Source of the DNA: JBBDIX01 sp040880235
GTDB lineage: Bacteria > Actinomycetota > Nitriliruptoria > Nitriliruptorales > Nitriliruptoraceae
Length of the DNA: 64,000 nucleotides
Assembly: GCA_040880235.1 (NCBI GenBank)
Contig: JBBDIX010000073.1
Span: 14,795-78,794 of the forward strand
Reading direction: 5' to 3'
In this document: in pieces, positions 7,805-15,785 of the stretch
Numbering within the stretch: the stretch's first letter is position 1
Layout of the letters: each line of letters opens with the position of its first letter
Made by a program: the position numbers and the translations under genes
The notes under the pieces: generated by a model
Database searches by the model: none
What the model was told of the DNA's origin: nothing
What the model saw: only the letters and a program-made list of their open reading frames with translations

Positions 7805-9895
7805 TCAGTTGCGGGTGAGGTCGACGCGCCGGAGCAGCTGGGCGTTGAGCGCCACGATGATCGTCGACGTGCTCATCAGTACCGCGCCGAGCGCCATCGG
7901 CAGGATGAACCCCACGGGTGCGAGCACACCGGCTGCGAGCGGGATCGCCGCGAGGTTGTATCCGGCGGCCCACCACAGGTTCTGGATCATCTTGCGGTGG
8001 CTCGCGGCCGACAGGCGACGTACGGACACCACGCCGCGTGGGTCGTCGGAGGCGAGCACGATCCCCGCAGACTCGATCGCGACGTCGGTGCCGGCACCGA
8101 TGGCGATGCCGACGTCGGCTCGCGCCAGCGCAGGTGCGTCGTTGACGCCGTCACCGACCATGGCGACCTTCAGCCCGCGAGCCTGCAGTTCGGCGACCTT
8201 GGCGTCCTTGTCCTCGGGCAGGACCTCGGCGAACACCTCGTCGATGCCCAGCCGTGCCCCGACGGCGTCGGCGACCTGCTGGGCGTCCCCGGTGATCATC
8301 ACCACCTGCACACCGTCTGCATGGAGCTGGTCGACGGCCTCGCGGGAGACGTCGCGGATCTCGTCCTCGAGCGCGAACGCCCCGACGACGTGACCGTCTC
8401 GGATGACGTGCAGGACTGCAGCGCCACGTTCGACCCACTCGCGGGTGTGTGCGGCCAGTTCGTCGGGCTCGTCGAGGCCTCGCTCGCGCAGCAGGGCGGG
8501 TCCGCCGATGGCGACCGTGGTGCCGTCCACCTCGGCCTCGACGCCCCGGCCGGCCATCGACCGAAACCCCGTGGCGGCCGGTAGCGCGCTGAGCTGCGCG
8601 TTCGCGTGCGCATGGATCGCCCGTGCCAGGGGATGCTCGGAGTCGGCCTCGACCGCTCCGGCGAGCCCCAGCACCTCGTCGACGTCGTGTCCGTCGGCGA
8701 CTGCCATGTCTGCGACCACGTGCTCGCCGCGGGTGAGGGTTCCCGTCTTGTCGAAGAGCACGGCGTCGACGGTGCGGATCTGCTCGAGCGCGAGCCGGTC
8801 CTTGATCAGCACCCCGGCGCGGGCCGCCTTCGAGGTGGAGATCGCCGTCACGAGCGGGATGGCCAGGCCAAGTGCGTGGGGGCAGGCGATGATGAGCACG
8901 GTGACGGTTCGATCGAGCGCCAGTTCGGGCTGTCCGAGCAGGGTCCAGACGACCGCGGTGACGGCGCCCGCAGCGAGTGCGACGTAGAACAGCAGTGCCG
9001 CCGCGCGATCCGCGAGCACCTGGGTGTTGGACCTGGACGACTGGGCCTCCTCGACCATGCGCTGAATGCCGGCGAGGGTGGTCGCGTCGCCGGTGGCGGT
9101 GACGCGGACACGCAGGCTCGCATCCGCAACGACCGTTGCGGCCACGACCCGATCGCCCACGGTGCGCGCGACGGGAGTCGACTCTCCCGTGATCATCGAC
9201 TCGTCGACGTCGGCGTCTCCCTCGACGATCTCACCGTCCGCGGGGATGCGTGCGCCCGGCCGGACCAGCACGACGTCGTCCTCGGCGAGGTCGGCGATCG
9301 CCACGGACTCGATCGTGCCGTCGGCGGCGACGCGCTCGGCTTCGTCGGGCAGCAGCTCGGCCAGTGCCTGCAGCGCACCGCGGGCCCGGCCGATCGCGCG
9401 CATCTCGACCCAGTGGCCGAGCAGCATGATCGCGATCAGCAGCGTCAGCTCCCACCACACCTCCTGATCGAACAGCCCCAGCGCGGTGGCCATGGATGCC
9501 AGGTAGGCGACGGTGATCGCCAGGGCGATCAGCAGCATCATGCCGGGACGCCGTGCTCGCGCCTCCTGGACGCCGCCGGTCAGGAACGGCCAGCCTCCGT
9601 AGACGTAGATGATCGAGCCCAGCACCGGTCCGACGAGGGCAGCCCCGGGGAACGTGGGGGCCGTGTAGCCGAGGAGTTGCTGCACGTGGTCCGCGAAGAT
9701 GACGACCGGGATGGACAGCGCCGCAGTGGCCCAGAACCGGTCGCGGAACATCGCCGCATGATCGCCGTGCCCGGCCTCGTGACCGCCTCCGCCATGGCTC
9801 TCGTGGGGGTCGTGGTCGTCTCCGTGCGGGCCACTCCGGTCATGGTCTCCATGACCGGAGTGGTGGGTGGCGGTGTCGTCCTCGCTCCGTTGCAT
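7805..9895 (-). CDS. copB: CopB-type copper-translocating P-type ATPase (P1B-3)
   Basis: A 696-residue membrane ATPase that probably exports copper or silver. The N-terminus (about residues 10-48) is a histidine-rich metal-binding tail instead of the CxxC domain of CopA. The transmembrane metal site is CPH (IIACPHALGLAIP), which defines the P1B-3 group. Other catalytic motifs are TGES, the phosphorylated Asp in DKTGTLTRG, HP in DSEHPLARAIHAHA, and GDGVNDAPAL. The ATG start has GAGGGG five bases upstream, and a palindrome overlaps that ribosome site. It is a single-gene unit with its own promoter at 9923-9953. Family known: P1B-3 enzymes favour Cu(II) or Ag(I). The exact ion is inferred. Confidence 0.92.
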   Translation of the reverse strand: MQRSEDDTATHHSGHGDHDRSGPHGDDHDPHESHGGGGHEAGHGDHAAMFRDRFWATAALSIPVVIFADHVQQLLGYTAPTFPGAALVGPVLGSIIYVYGGWPFLTGGVQEARARRPGMMLLIALAITVAYLASMATALGLFDQEVWWELTLLIAIMLLGHWVEMRAIGRARGALQALAELLPDEAERVAADGTIESVAIADLAEDDVVLVRPGARIPADGEIVEGDADVDESMITGESTPVARTVGDRVVAATVVADASLRVRVTATGDATTLAGIQRMVEEAQSSRSNTQVLADRAAALLFYVALAAGAVTAVVWTLLGQPELALDRTVTVLIIACPHALGLAIPLVTAISTSKAARAGVLIKDRLALEQIRTVDAVLFDKTGTLTRGEHVVADMAVADGHDVDEVLGLAGAVEADSEHPLARAIHAHANAQLSALPAATGFRSMAGRGVEAEVDGTTVAIGGPALLRERGLDEPDELAAHTREWVERGAAVLHVIRDGHVVGAFALEDEIRDVSREAVDQLHADGVQVVMITGDAQQVADAVGARLGIDEVFAEVLPEDKDAKVAELQARGLKVAMVGDGVNDAPALARADVGIAIGAGTDVAIESAGIVLASDDPRGVVSVRRLSAASHRKMIQNLWWAAGYNLAAIPLAAGVLAPVGFILPMALGAVLMSTSTIIVALNAQLLRRVDLTRN

Positions 9896-9897
9896 GC

Positions 9898-9914
9898 ATA
9901 CCCCTCTAGGGTAT
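9898..9914 (-). promoter_or_regulatory. Palindrome ATACCC-N5-GGGTAT overlapping the copB ribosome binding site
   Basis: A perfect 6-bp inverted repeat with a 5-bp centre, two bases from the copB start codon and including its GAGGGG Shine-Dalgarno. Sequence style (TACCC...GGGTA) resembles CsoR-type copper-repressor operators. No csoR gene was seen in the window. Confidence 0.5.
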
Positions 9915-9922
9915 TAGTCACG

Positions 9923-9953
9923 AACATACCGCGTCCCAGGGGGCGGTTGTCAA
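9923..9953 (-). promoter_or_regulatory. copB promoter with a 19-bp spacer (MerR/CueR-like architecture)
   Basis: On the minus strand a consensus -35 TTGACA (9948-9953) and a -10 TATGTT (9923-9928) are separated by 19 bp. The spacer, together with the first base of the -10, carries the partial dyad ACCGC-N10-GCGGT. A 19-20 bp spacer with a dyad is typical of promoters activated by MerR-family regulators such as CueR. The regulator is not in the window. Confidence 0.5.
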
Positions 9954-10185
9954 GGGTCACGTCAGCGCGTGCTGCCAGGTACCGGTTACATCCGGAGGTT
10001 TCGGCGGTATCACCAGGTGAACATGAGCAGGAACACACCGGGGGACACGGTGACATCGAACACAGCTGCTCTCGGGGACGTGTCTTCGTGCCAGGTCGAA
10101 GGACTCTGTCGTCGCCCGGCGGGGCCCGGTACCAGATCCATGACCGGTGAGGACCGGGCGCACCGAGCACGAGGAGGGCGGGCAG

Positions 10186-10440
10186 ATGCGTGAGGGGCGA
10201 GGTGCCACCGTCCTGGCACTGGTCTCCGTCGCCCTGACGGGATGTGCGGATCCCGCGACGATAGAGGGCGGTTCGGGCATCCCCAACCCGGCGTCCGAGC
10301 ACTGTGTCGACGAGGGTGGCCGGCTCGACATTCGGGAGGACGCAGGGGGTGGCGAGTACGGCGTCTGCATGTTCGACGATGGAAGCGAGTGTGAGGAATG
10401 GGCGTTCCATCGCGGTGAGTGCAGGCCCGGAAGCGGCTGA
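10186..10440 (+). CDS. DUF333 (hemolysin-like) lipoprotein
   Basis: An 84-residue precursor. A short signal peptide ends in a lipobox (VALTGC), so the mature protein is probably anchored to the outer face of the membrane. The mature part has the DUF333 pattern: NPASEHCVDEGGRLDIRED, then YGVCMFDDGSECEEWAFHRG, with four cysteines likely to form disulfides. GAGGAG lies nine bases before the ATG; an upstream in-frame start exists but lacks a ribosome site. The stop is two bases before the preferred start of the following cation ATPase gene, so the two are probably co-transcribed. Function of DUF333 proteins is not established. Confidence 0.8.
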   Translation: MREGRGATVLALVSVALTGCADPATIEGGSGIPNPASEHCVDEGGRLDIREDAGGGEYGVCMFDDGSECEEWAFHRGECRPGSG

Positions 10441-10442
10441 TC

Positions 10443-13091
10443 GTGGAGATTCGGGCAGGTCAGTCTCCTGATCGTGGAGGTGTTGCTCATCCGGTCGCCG
10501 GAGCGAGCGACGGACTGACCGCGGGCGAAGCCGCACGACGTCTCGTTCGATTCGGACCGAACGAGTTGCCTGCCGCCCGGCGACGGCCCCTCGTGCTGCG
10601 GTTGATCGACAGGTTGCGCGAACCGATGAACCTGCTGCTGCTCGCGGCGGCGATGGTGTCGGGTGTACTCCTCGGCGAGATGATCGACGCGGTGGCGATC
10701 GGCGCGATCGTGGCCGTGAACACCGCGATCGGCCTCATTCAGGAGGGGCGCGCGAACCGGGCCCTCGCCACGCTCGAGCAGCTCAGCGTGCCGGAGGCGA
10801 CGGTGGTGCGCGATGGTGTCACGAGACGGATTCCGACGCGGGAACTCGTACCGGGTGACGTGGTGCGGATCAGCGCTGGTGACCGCATCCCCGCCGACGG
10901 GCGGCTCCTGGTCGCGGACGCGCTGGAGGTCGATGAGTCGCTGCTCACTGGTGAGGCGGTCCCGGTACAGAAGTCTCCCTCCGCCCACGACCGCACGACC
11001 CCTCGCGAACCCGAAGCCCTGGACCGCGTGAGTTGGGGGACCCACGCCACCAGGGGCAGCGGCGTCGCGGAGGTCACCGGAACCGGGACGGACACGATGC
11101 TGGGGCGGATCGCGACGAGCCTCGATGTCGCTCCTCGTCCCACGCCCCTGCAGATCGAGCTCGCACGGCTCAGCACGCGCCTCGGGACGGCAGCCGTCGT
11201 GATCGCCGCGGTGGTCTTCGCCATCACGCTGGTGCGGGTGGGGGTCAGCACGGAGGGGCTGGAACGCTCGTTCCTGTCGGCCGTGGCACTGGCCGTCGCG
11301 GCGGTACCCGAGGGTCTGCCGACGGTCACGCTGGTTGCCCTGGCCGCGGGGGTCCGCCGCATGGCACTGCACCAGGCGATCGTGCGGCGCCTCACGGCCG
11401 TGGAGACGTTGGGATCCGCGACGGTGATCGTCACCGACAAGACGGGCACGATCACGCAGAACCGCATGACGGTGACGTCCGTGTGGGCGCTGGGCACGGG
11501 CACCGTGACCCCGACGGAGCTCGACCCCGGGCTCGCGACGGTTGCACGTCGGATCGCGGCGCTCGTCAACGATGCGACGCTCGATCCGCCCACCGGCGAC
11601 CCGATGGAGCTCGCGTTGCTGCGGTTCGCCGGCACGGACGTCACGGCAGACGTGTACCGACAGTGGCCGCGCCTCTCGACCTTCCCGGTGGACAGCGAAC
11701 GCATGCGCATGAGCACCGTGCACGAGGTGGACGCTGGCGTGGCGGTGTTCGTGAAGGGGGCGCCGGAGACGCTCCTCAGGCGCTGCGTGGCTGGCATCGA
11801 GCCCGACGGCACGGCTCGGTCACTGACCGACGACGAGCGCGCGGACGTGCTGGACAGTTCCCGTGAGCTCGCGTCCCATGGCATGCGTGTGCTCGGGTTG
11901 GCGCAACGCACCGATCGAACCATGCCGCGAGACGCCGACGAGGCGGAGCGGGATCTGACCTTCGTGGCACTGATCGGGCTCGAGGATCCGGTGCGGCCCG
12001 ACGCAGCAACGACACTCGCCGCAGCGGGCGCTGCCGGGATGCGCGTGCTGATGGCGACTGGGGACCATCCGGACACCGCGATGGCGATCGCTGCGGACGT
12101 CGGACTCGACACCTCCGTCCCGCCGGTCACCGGGGGACAGATCGCCGAGTTCGGGCTTCCCGACGACCCCCTGGCGACGTTCGTCTATGCACGGATCGAG
12201 CCCCAGCAGAAGCTGGACCTGGTGAAGGCGCTGCAGGAACGCGGCGAGGTGGTCGCGATGACCGGCGACGGCGTGAACGACGCGCCCGCCCTCCGCCGGG
12301 CCGACATCGGCGTCGCCCTTGGCGAGCGTGGCAGCGACGTCGCCCGGGAAGCGGCGGACATGGTCGTGACCAACGACGATCTGGCCACCATCGTGACCGC
12401 AACCCGCGAGGGGCGTGGCATCTACGACAACATCCGCAAGGTGGTCGACTATCTCGTGGCCGGCAATCTCTCGGAGATCGTGGTCGTGGTTGGGGCCCTG
12501 CTGTTCCTGCCGGGGCTCGGTGTGCCGCTGCTGCCTCTCCAGCTGCTGTGGGTAAACCTGCTGACGGACGGTCTGCCGGCGCTCGCGCTCGGCGTCGACC
12601 GGAACGACGACGGTCTCATGGCACGGCAACCGAGGCCGCGTTCGGACCACCTGCTGGGCCGTCGACGGCTCGGCCACCTGACCGTCCGCGGAGGGATCAT
12701 GGGTGGTGCGTGCCTGGGCACGCTCGCGGTCAGCATCTCGCTGCAGGGGCTGGAACCCGACCGTGCACGGACGATGCTGCTCACCACACTGGTGGTCCTC
12801 CACCTGCTGTATGCGTTCGTCGCGCGGCAGCCCGCCAGCGCGTCCCTTCGTGACCGATTCGCACCCGCGGGGTGGCTGGGAACGCCGTGGCTGGTCGTGG
12901 CCGTCGTCGCCGGTGTCACGCTCCATCTGCTGGTCGTCGTCTGGGAACCGGCGCAGCTCGTCTTCCACACCACCGCGCTCGGGGCGTACGACTGGCTCCT
13001 GATCGCGGCTGGTGCAGGCGTCGGGCTGCTCGCGGTGGCGGTGCACCGGCGGCTGGGTGGTGGCACGGGCGTGGTCAGGGGACGATCATGA
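10443..13091 (+). CDS. P2-type cation-transporting ATPase (calcium pump-like)
   Basis: About 882 residues with the full P2A ATPase layout: N-terminal cytoplasmic segment (LTAGEAARRLVRFGPNELP), actuator TGEAVP, the TM4 ion-binding motif PEGLP (AVAAVPEGLPTVTLVALAA), phosphorylation site DKTGTIT, nucleotide-binding KGAPE, hinge GDGVNDAPAL and six C-terminal membrane helices. The PEGLP motif indicates Ca2+ or a related cation rather than a heavy metal. The GTG at 10443 was preferred over GTG 10419 because GGAAG stands nine bases before it, while the earlier start overlaps the lipoprotein gene and lacks a ribosome site. Its last 17 bases overlap the convergent mgtE-like gene. Confidence 0.88.
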   Translation: MEIRAGQSPDRGGVAHPVAGASDGLTAGEAARRLVRFGPNELPAARRRPLVLRLIDRLREPMNLLLLAAAMVSGVLLGEMIDAVAIGAIVAVNTAIGLIQEGRANRALATLEQLSVPEATVVRDGVTRRIPTRELVPGDVVRISAGDRIPADGRLLVADALEVDESLLTGEAVPVQKSPSAHDRTTPREPEALDRVSWGTHATRGSGVAEVTGTGTDTMLGRIATSLDVAPRPTPLQIELARLSTRLGTAAVVIAAVVFAITLVRVGVSTEGLERSFLSAVALAVAAVPEGLPTVTLVALAAGVRRMALHQAIVRRLTAVETLGSATVIVTDKTGTITQNRMTVTSVWALGTGTVTPTELDPGLATVARRIAALVNDATLDPPTGDPMELALLRFAGTDVTADVYRQWPRLSTFPVDSERMRMSTVHEVDAGVAVFVKGAPETLLRRCVAGIEPDGTARSLTDDERADVLDSSRELASHGMRVLGLAQRTDRTMPRDADEAERDLTFVALIGLEDPVRPDAATTLAAAGAAGMRVLMATGDHPDTAMAIAADVGLDTSVPPVTGGQIAEFGLPDDPLATFVYARIEPQQKLDLVKALQERGEVVAMTGDGVNDAPALRRADIGVALGERGSDVAREAADMVVTNDDLATIVTATREGRGIYDNIRKVVDYLVAGNLSEIVVVVGALLFLPGLGVPLLPLQLLWVNLLTDGLPALALGVDRNDDGLMARQPRPRSDHLLGRRRLGHLTVRGGIMGGACLGTLAVSISLQGLEPDRARTMLLTTLVVLHLLYAFVARQPASASLRDRFAPAGWLGTPWLVVAVVAGVTLHLLVVVWEPAQLVFHTTALGAYDWLLIAAGAGVGLLAVAVHRRLGGGTGVVRGRS

Positions 13092-14052
13092 TGGCGACGC
13101 CGAGGTAGATGAGGATCGACAACAGGTCCTGGATGACGGTGGCGAGTGGGCCGCTGCCGAACGCCGGATCGATCGACAGGCGGTCGAAGATCCCCGGGAG
13201 CGCCATGGCGACCGCATTGGCCGTCGCGCAGGCTGCAGCCATTGCGACCGCCACGGAGATGGCAACGGCCACATCCCCCCAGATCAGGACCACGACGGGC
13301 AGGAAGACGACGCCGAGGAGGACGCCCGCGAGGACCCCGGTGATCAGCTCCCGGACCGCGATGTCGCGGATCTTCACGCCGATCGCGAGCCCTCGTATCA
13401 CGAGCGACTCGGTCTGTGTGCCGACGGCATCAGCCAGATAGACGACGCCGGGGACGAACAGCGCCAGGGTCAGGTTGGAACGGAGGCGCTCCTCGAAGCC
13501 GTCCATGAGCACGGCTGCCGCCAGGGCACCGGCAAGTCCGACGAAGAGCCAGGGCAGGCGGTGCGCGAGTCGGTGCCTGACCGATTCCCGACTGGCGTGC
13601 TCCGCCGAATGGGTGGCTGCGAGGAAGCCTCCGAGCCGTGCGACATCCTCGTCGTGCTCGCGCAGCAGGACCTCCAACAGCTGCTCAGGTGGCACGACGC
13701 CAGCCAGCCGCCCCTCGGCGTCGACCAGCACGAGGCTGCTCTCGCGGTGGCCGACGGCGTGCCACACGGCCACCTCCGCGTTGGTGGATGCGGTCAGCGT
13801 TGGTGGATCTGAGTCCATCAGCGCGGAGATCCTGGTGTCGCTGTCCGCCGCGAACAGCGACTCGATCGTGACCACGCCAACGACTCGCTCGTCCGGGTCG
13901 CACACGGGCAGGTCCCCAACGCTGTCGAAGTGATGCCCGGCGAGGCCGGCGAGGACGGCACCTGCACGCTCGTCGGGACTCAGGACGGGGACCCGACGGG
14001 ACGCGAGTGCCGCCGCGTCAGGTCGCGGGCCAGCATCCGCAACGGTTCTCAT
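13075..14052 (-). CDS. MgtE-like CBS-domain divalent cation transporter without the N domain
   Basis: A 325-residue protein. Residues 15-150 form a CBS pair (VLSPDERAGAVLAGLAG..., then a second repeat containing SSLVLVDAEGRLAGVVP). Residues about 165-325 form the MgtE membrane domain with five helices, including the pore-type segments LRSNLTLALFVPGVVYLADAV and GTQTESLVIRGLA. Classical MgtE (about 450 residues) has an extra N-terminal superhelical Mg2+-sensing domain, absent here. GGAG lies eight bases before the ATG. It starts 30 bp after the heliorhodopsin stop on the same strand, which strongly suggests one transcript. Selectivity (Mg2+, Co2+ or other) cannot be read from sequence. Confidence 0.85.
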   Translation of the reverse strand: MRTVADAGPRPDAAALASRRVPVLSPDERAGAVLAGLAGHHFDSVGDLPVCDPDERVVGVVTIESLFAADSDTRISALMDSDPPTLTASTNAEVAVWHAVGHRESSLVLVDAEGRLAGVVPPEQLLEVLLREHDEDVARLGGFLAATHSAEHASRESVRHRLAHRLPWLFVGLAGALAAAVLMDGFEERLRSNLTLALFVPGVVYLADAVGTQTESLVIRGLAIGVKIRDIAVRELITGVLAGVLLGVVFLPVVVLIWGDVAVAISVAVAMAAACATANAVAMALPGIFDRLSIDPAFGSGPLATVIQDLLSILIYLGVAIMIVP

Positions 14053-14082
14053 GAGGTCTCCAGTCCGGCGCGATCCGGACGC

Positions 14083-14850
14083 TCAGGCGCGCAGAACGTT
14101 GGCGAAGATCTGCCAGGCCAGCAACGACTTCGCCACCAGGCTGAGGAGGATGTAGACCTGCTCCCCGTACAGGTAGTCGCGCCAGCGCCCCACCTGGCGG
14201 TACTGCAGCCACTGATTGAGCCCGAAACTCGAGAACAGCACGAACAGGGACACGAAGATCGCGTACACGAACCCGGGTGGGTCCTCGCCCGCGATGAGGT
14301 GGTAGCCGATCGCGAGCCAGGGGATGAGTCCGATGAGTGTCCCGAACCAGAACGGAGTCATCGACCCACCGGGCTGGTGGTCGGTCTCCTGCAGCCATCC
14401 GAACAGGATCATCGCGCTGTTGGCGGCGAACAGGCCGATGAGGGCAGCGAGGTTCCAGATGCCGGCAAGCGCCGCGATCAGGATCAGCATCACCGATGCG
14501 CTGAGTGAGTACTCCATCCACCGGGCCAGGTTGTACTCACGCCGCAGGTTCCGCTCGTACCAGCCGCGAACACCGGGCAGGGTCATCAGGAGGTGGTCGG
14601 CCGCGGCGAGGAGCAGGAAGAAGGCGACCGTGGGACCAATCGGCAGTTCGAACACGACCTCAGCCGGAGGTGGTCCGCTCGCTGCGACCGGGTCGCCGGT
14701 GAGCAACGACGCGGTGATCGGAAACGCGAGATCGTTGCTCAGCGCCAGCATCACCCCGGCCTGCGCGAGGTGAAGCAACCCCACGGTCAGGTTGAATCGC
14801 CACAGCCTGACGAGGTGGCGTACGCCAGCAACAGCCTGATTTGTACCCAC
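14083..14850 (-). CDS. Heliorhodopsin
   Basis: A 255-residue seven-helix protein, close to the usual size of heliorhodopsins (253 in the type member). Seen in sequence: RLWRFNLTVGLLHLAQ in helix A, AAADHLLM in helix C's approach, RWMEYSLSASVMLI with Glu113 as the expected Schiff-base counterion, MILFGWLQET, MTPFWFGTLIGLIPW, and SLVAKSLLAWQIF in helix G with Lys241 as the retinal-binding lysine. The RWxEYSxSxSxM pattern separates it from type-1 rhodopsins. Heliorhodopsins bind retinal, have a long photocycle and an inverted topology; most do not pump ions and their role is unresolved. GTG start with GGAGG seven bases upstream. No retinal-synthesis gene is present in the window. It is followed by the mgtE-like gene, an informative partner. 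Confidence 0.95.
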   Translation of the reverse strand: MGTNQAVAGVRHLVRLWRFNLTVGLLHLAQAGVMLALSNDLAFPITASLLTGDPVAASGPPPAEVVFELPIGPTVAFFLLLAAADHLLMTLPGVRGWYERNLRREYNLARWMEYSLSASVMLILIAALAGIWNLAALIGLFAANSAMILFGWLQETDHQPGGSMTPFWFGTLIGLIPWLAIGYHLIAGEDPPGFVYAIFVSLFVLFSSFGLNQWLQYRQVGRWRDYLYGEQVYILLSLVAKSLLAWQIFANVLRA

Positions 14851-14868
14851 GGGCGTTCCTCCACTGTC

Positions 14869-14889
14869 CTGGCGCGAACCTGGCGCGAA
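14869..14889 (-). promoter_or_regulatory. Tandem 10-bp direct repeats (TTCGCGCCAG) upstream of the heliorhodopsin gene
   Basis: Two identical decamers, one base apart (period 11 bp, one helical turn), end 18 bp before the GTG start and just upstream of its Shine-Dalgarno. Repeats in phase on one face of the helix are typical of a regulator binding site. No -10/-35 pair of good quality was recognised nearby. The rest of the 256-bp gap to tRNA-Gly shows nothing else. Confidence 0.45.
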
Positions 14890-15106
14890 ACGGCCCGGTT
14901 CACAAGAGGCCCAAGGCCCTCACTCTGCTCCTGCCGTGGAACCTGTCGAGCACGACTGGCCATGAGGCTGGCTGTCCTGATTCCGACATCCACGCCGGCA
15001 GGCGGAAGAGGTCATCCCGGACAGCATCCTGTCAGGGGGTCCGCTCAGACGCGGAAGGTGACCAGTGTGTCGGTCGTGACACCCGGATGCGACGGTCCAG
15101 GGGCAG

Positions 15107-15178
15107 AGCGGGTGACGGGAATCGAACCCGCATAACCAGCTTGGAAGGCTGGGGCTCTGGCCATTGAGCTACACCCGC
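15107..15178 (-). tRNA. tRNA-Gly (anticodon TCC)
   Basis: A 72-nt cloverleaf on the minus strand. The 7-bp acceptor stem GCGGGTG/CACCCGC, D-arm GCTC...GAGC, anticodon stem CCAGC/GCTGG around loop CTTCCAA, and T-arm with GTTCGATTC are all present. CCA is not encoded. Confidence 0.95.
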
Positions 15179-15256
15179 GTGGCGGAGCATGCTACCGGGG
15201 AGATCGGGTCGTCCTGCGACCGGTAGCGTGGTGGTCACCGTTGGCAGGAGGTCCAC

Positions 15257-15601
15257 GTGGCTGCACCCAGTGATCAGCTCGGCGATCGACTTCGCATCGT
15301 CCCGGAGTTCCGGTCGGACGAGCACGAGCGTGTCCGGGAGCTGCTCTTCGGCAAGCTCGAGCGCCGTCTGTCCCGATGGGAGCCCGACCAGGTCGAACTC
15401 GAGATCTCCGTCAAGGATCGCGACAGCAACGAGCAGCGCATGACGCTCGAGTGCTGGATCAGCGGCATGAACCGCATGGTCGCCACGTCGAAGCAACGCG
15501 ACCTGTTCCAGGCCGTCGTCGAGGTTCGCGATGACCTGTGGCGACAGGTCGACAAGGAAGTCACGAAGCGAGAGACCGCACGGCGCAGCGGAGGTCACTG
15601 A
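15257..15601 (+). CDS. HPF/RaiA-like ribosome-associated protein (short form)
   Basis: A 114-residue protein resembling the S30AE/HPF domain of hibernation factors: an amphipathic helix (ERVRELLFGKLERRLSRW), then strands DQVELEISVKDRD and RMTLECWISGM, and a second helix (AVVEVRDDLWRQVDKEV). It lacks the C-terminal dimerisation domain of long HPF. GTG start with AGGAG six bases upstream. It lies alone between two tRNA genes of opposite orientation. The similarity is moderate; it may bind the ribosome or another RNA, and this is inference from fold pattern only. Confidence 0.6.
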   Translation: MAAPSDQLGDRLRIVPEFRSDEHERVRELLFGKLERRLSRWEPDQVELEISVKDRDSNEQRMTLECWISGMNRMVATSKQRDLFQAVVEVRDDLWRQVDKEVTKRETARRSGGH

Positions 15602-15614
15602 CCTCCGGCATCCG

Positions 15615-15688
15615 TCGGGGTGGCCGGATTCGAACCGACGACCCCCTGCTCCCAAAGCAGGTGCGCTACCAAGCTGCGCCACACCCCG
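15615..15688 (-). tRNA. tRNA-Pro (anticodon TGG)
   Basis: A 74-nt cloverleaf on the minus strand, with acceptor stem CGGGGTG/CACCCCG and discriminator A. The anticodon stem CCTGC/GCAGG surrounds loop TTTGGGA, and the T-arm carries GGTTCGAATCC. CCA is not encoded. It is antisense to the upstream region of tig. Confidence 0.95.
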
Positions 15689-15785
15689 GACCGGGGGAGC
15701 GTATCCCCGTACTCTGGTCCACAATCCTCCACGACCGGGCCGCACCTGCCCGACCATCCACTCCACGATGCAAGGATCACCGAAC

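Noticed and set aside
9957..10185. Possible gene between copB and the DUF333 lipoprotein, for example the minus-strand frame at 10010-10219
   Set aside because: No ribosome site, no family similarity, and it crosses the lipoprotein signal peptide. The region is best left as non-coding.
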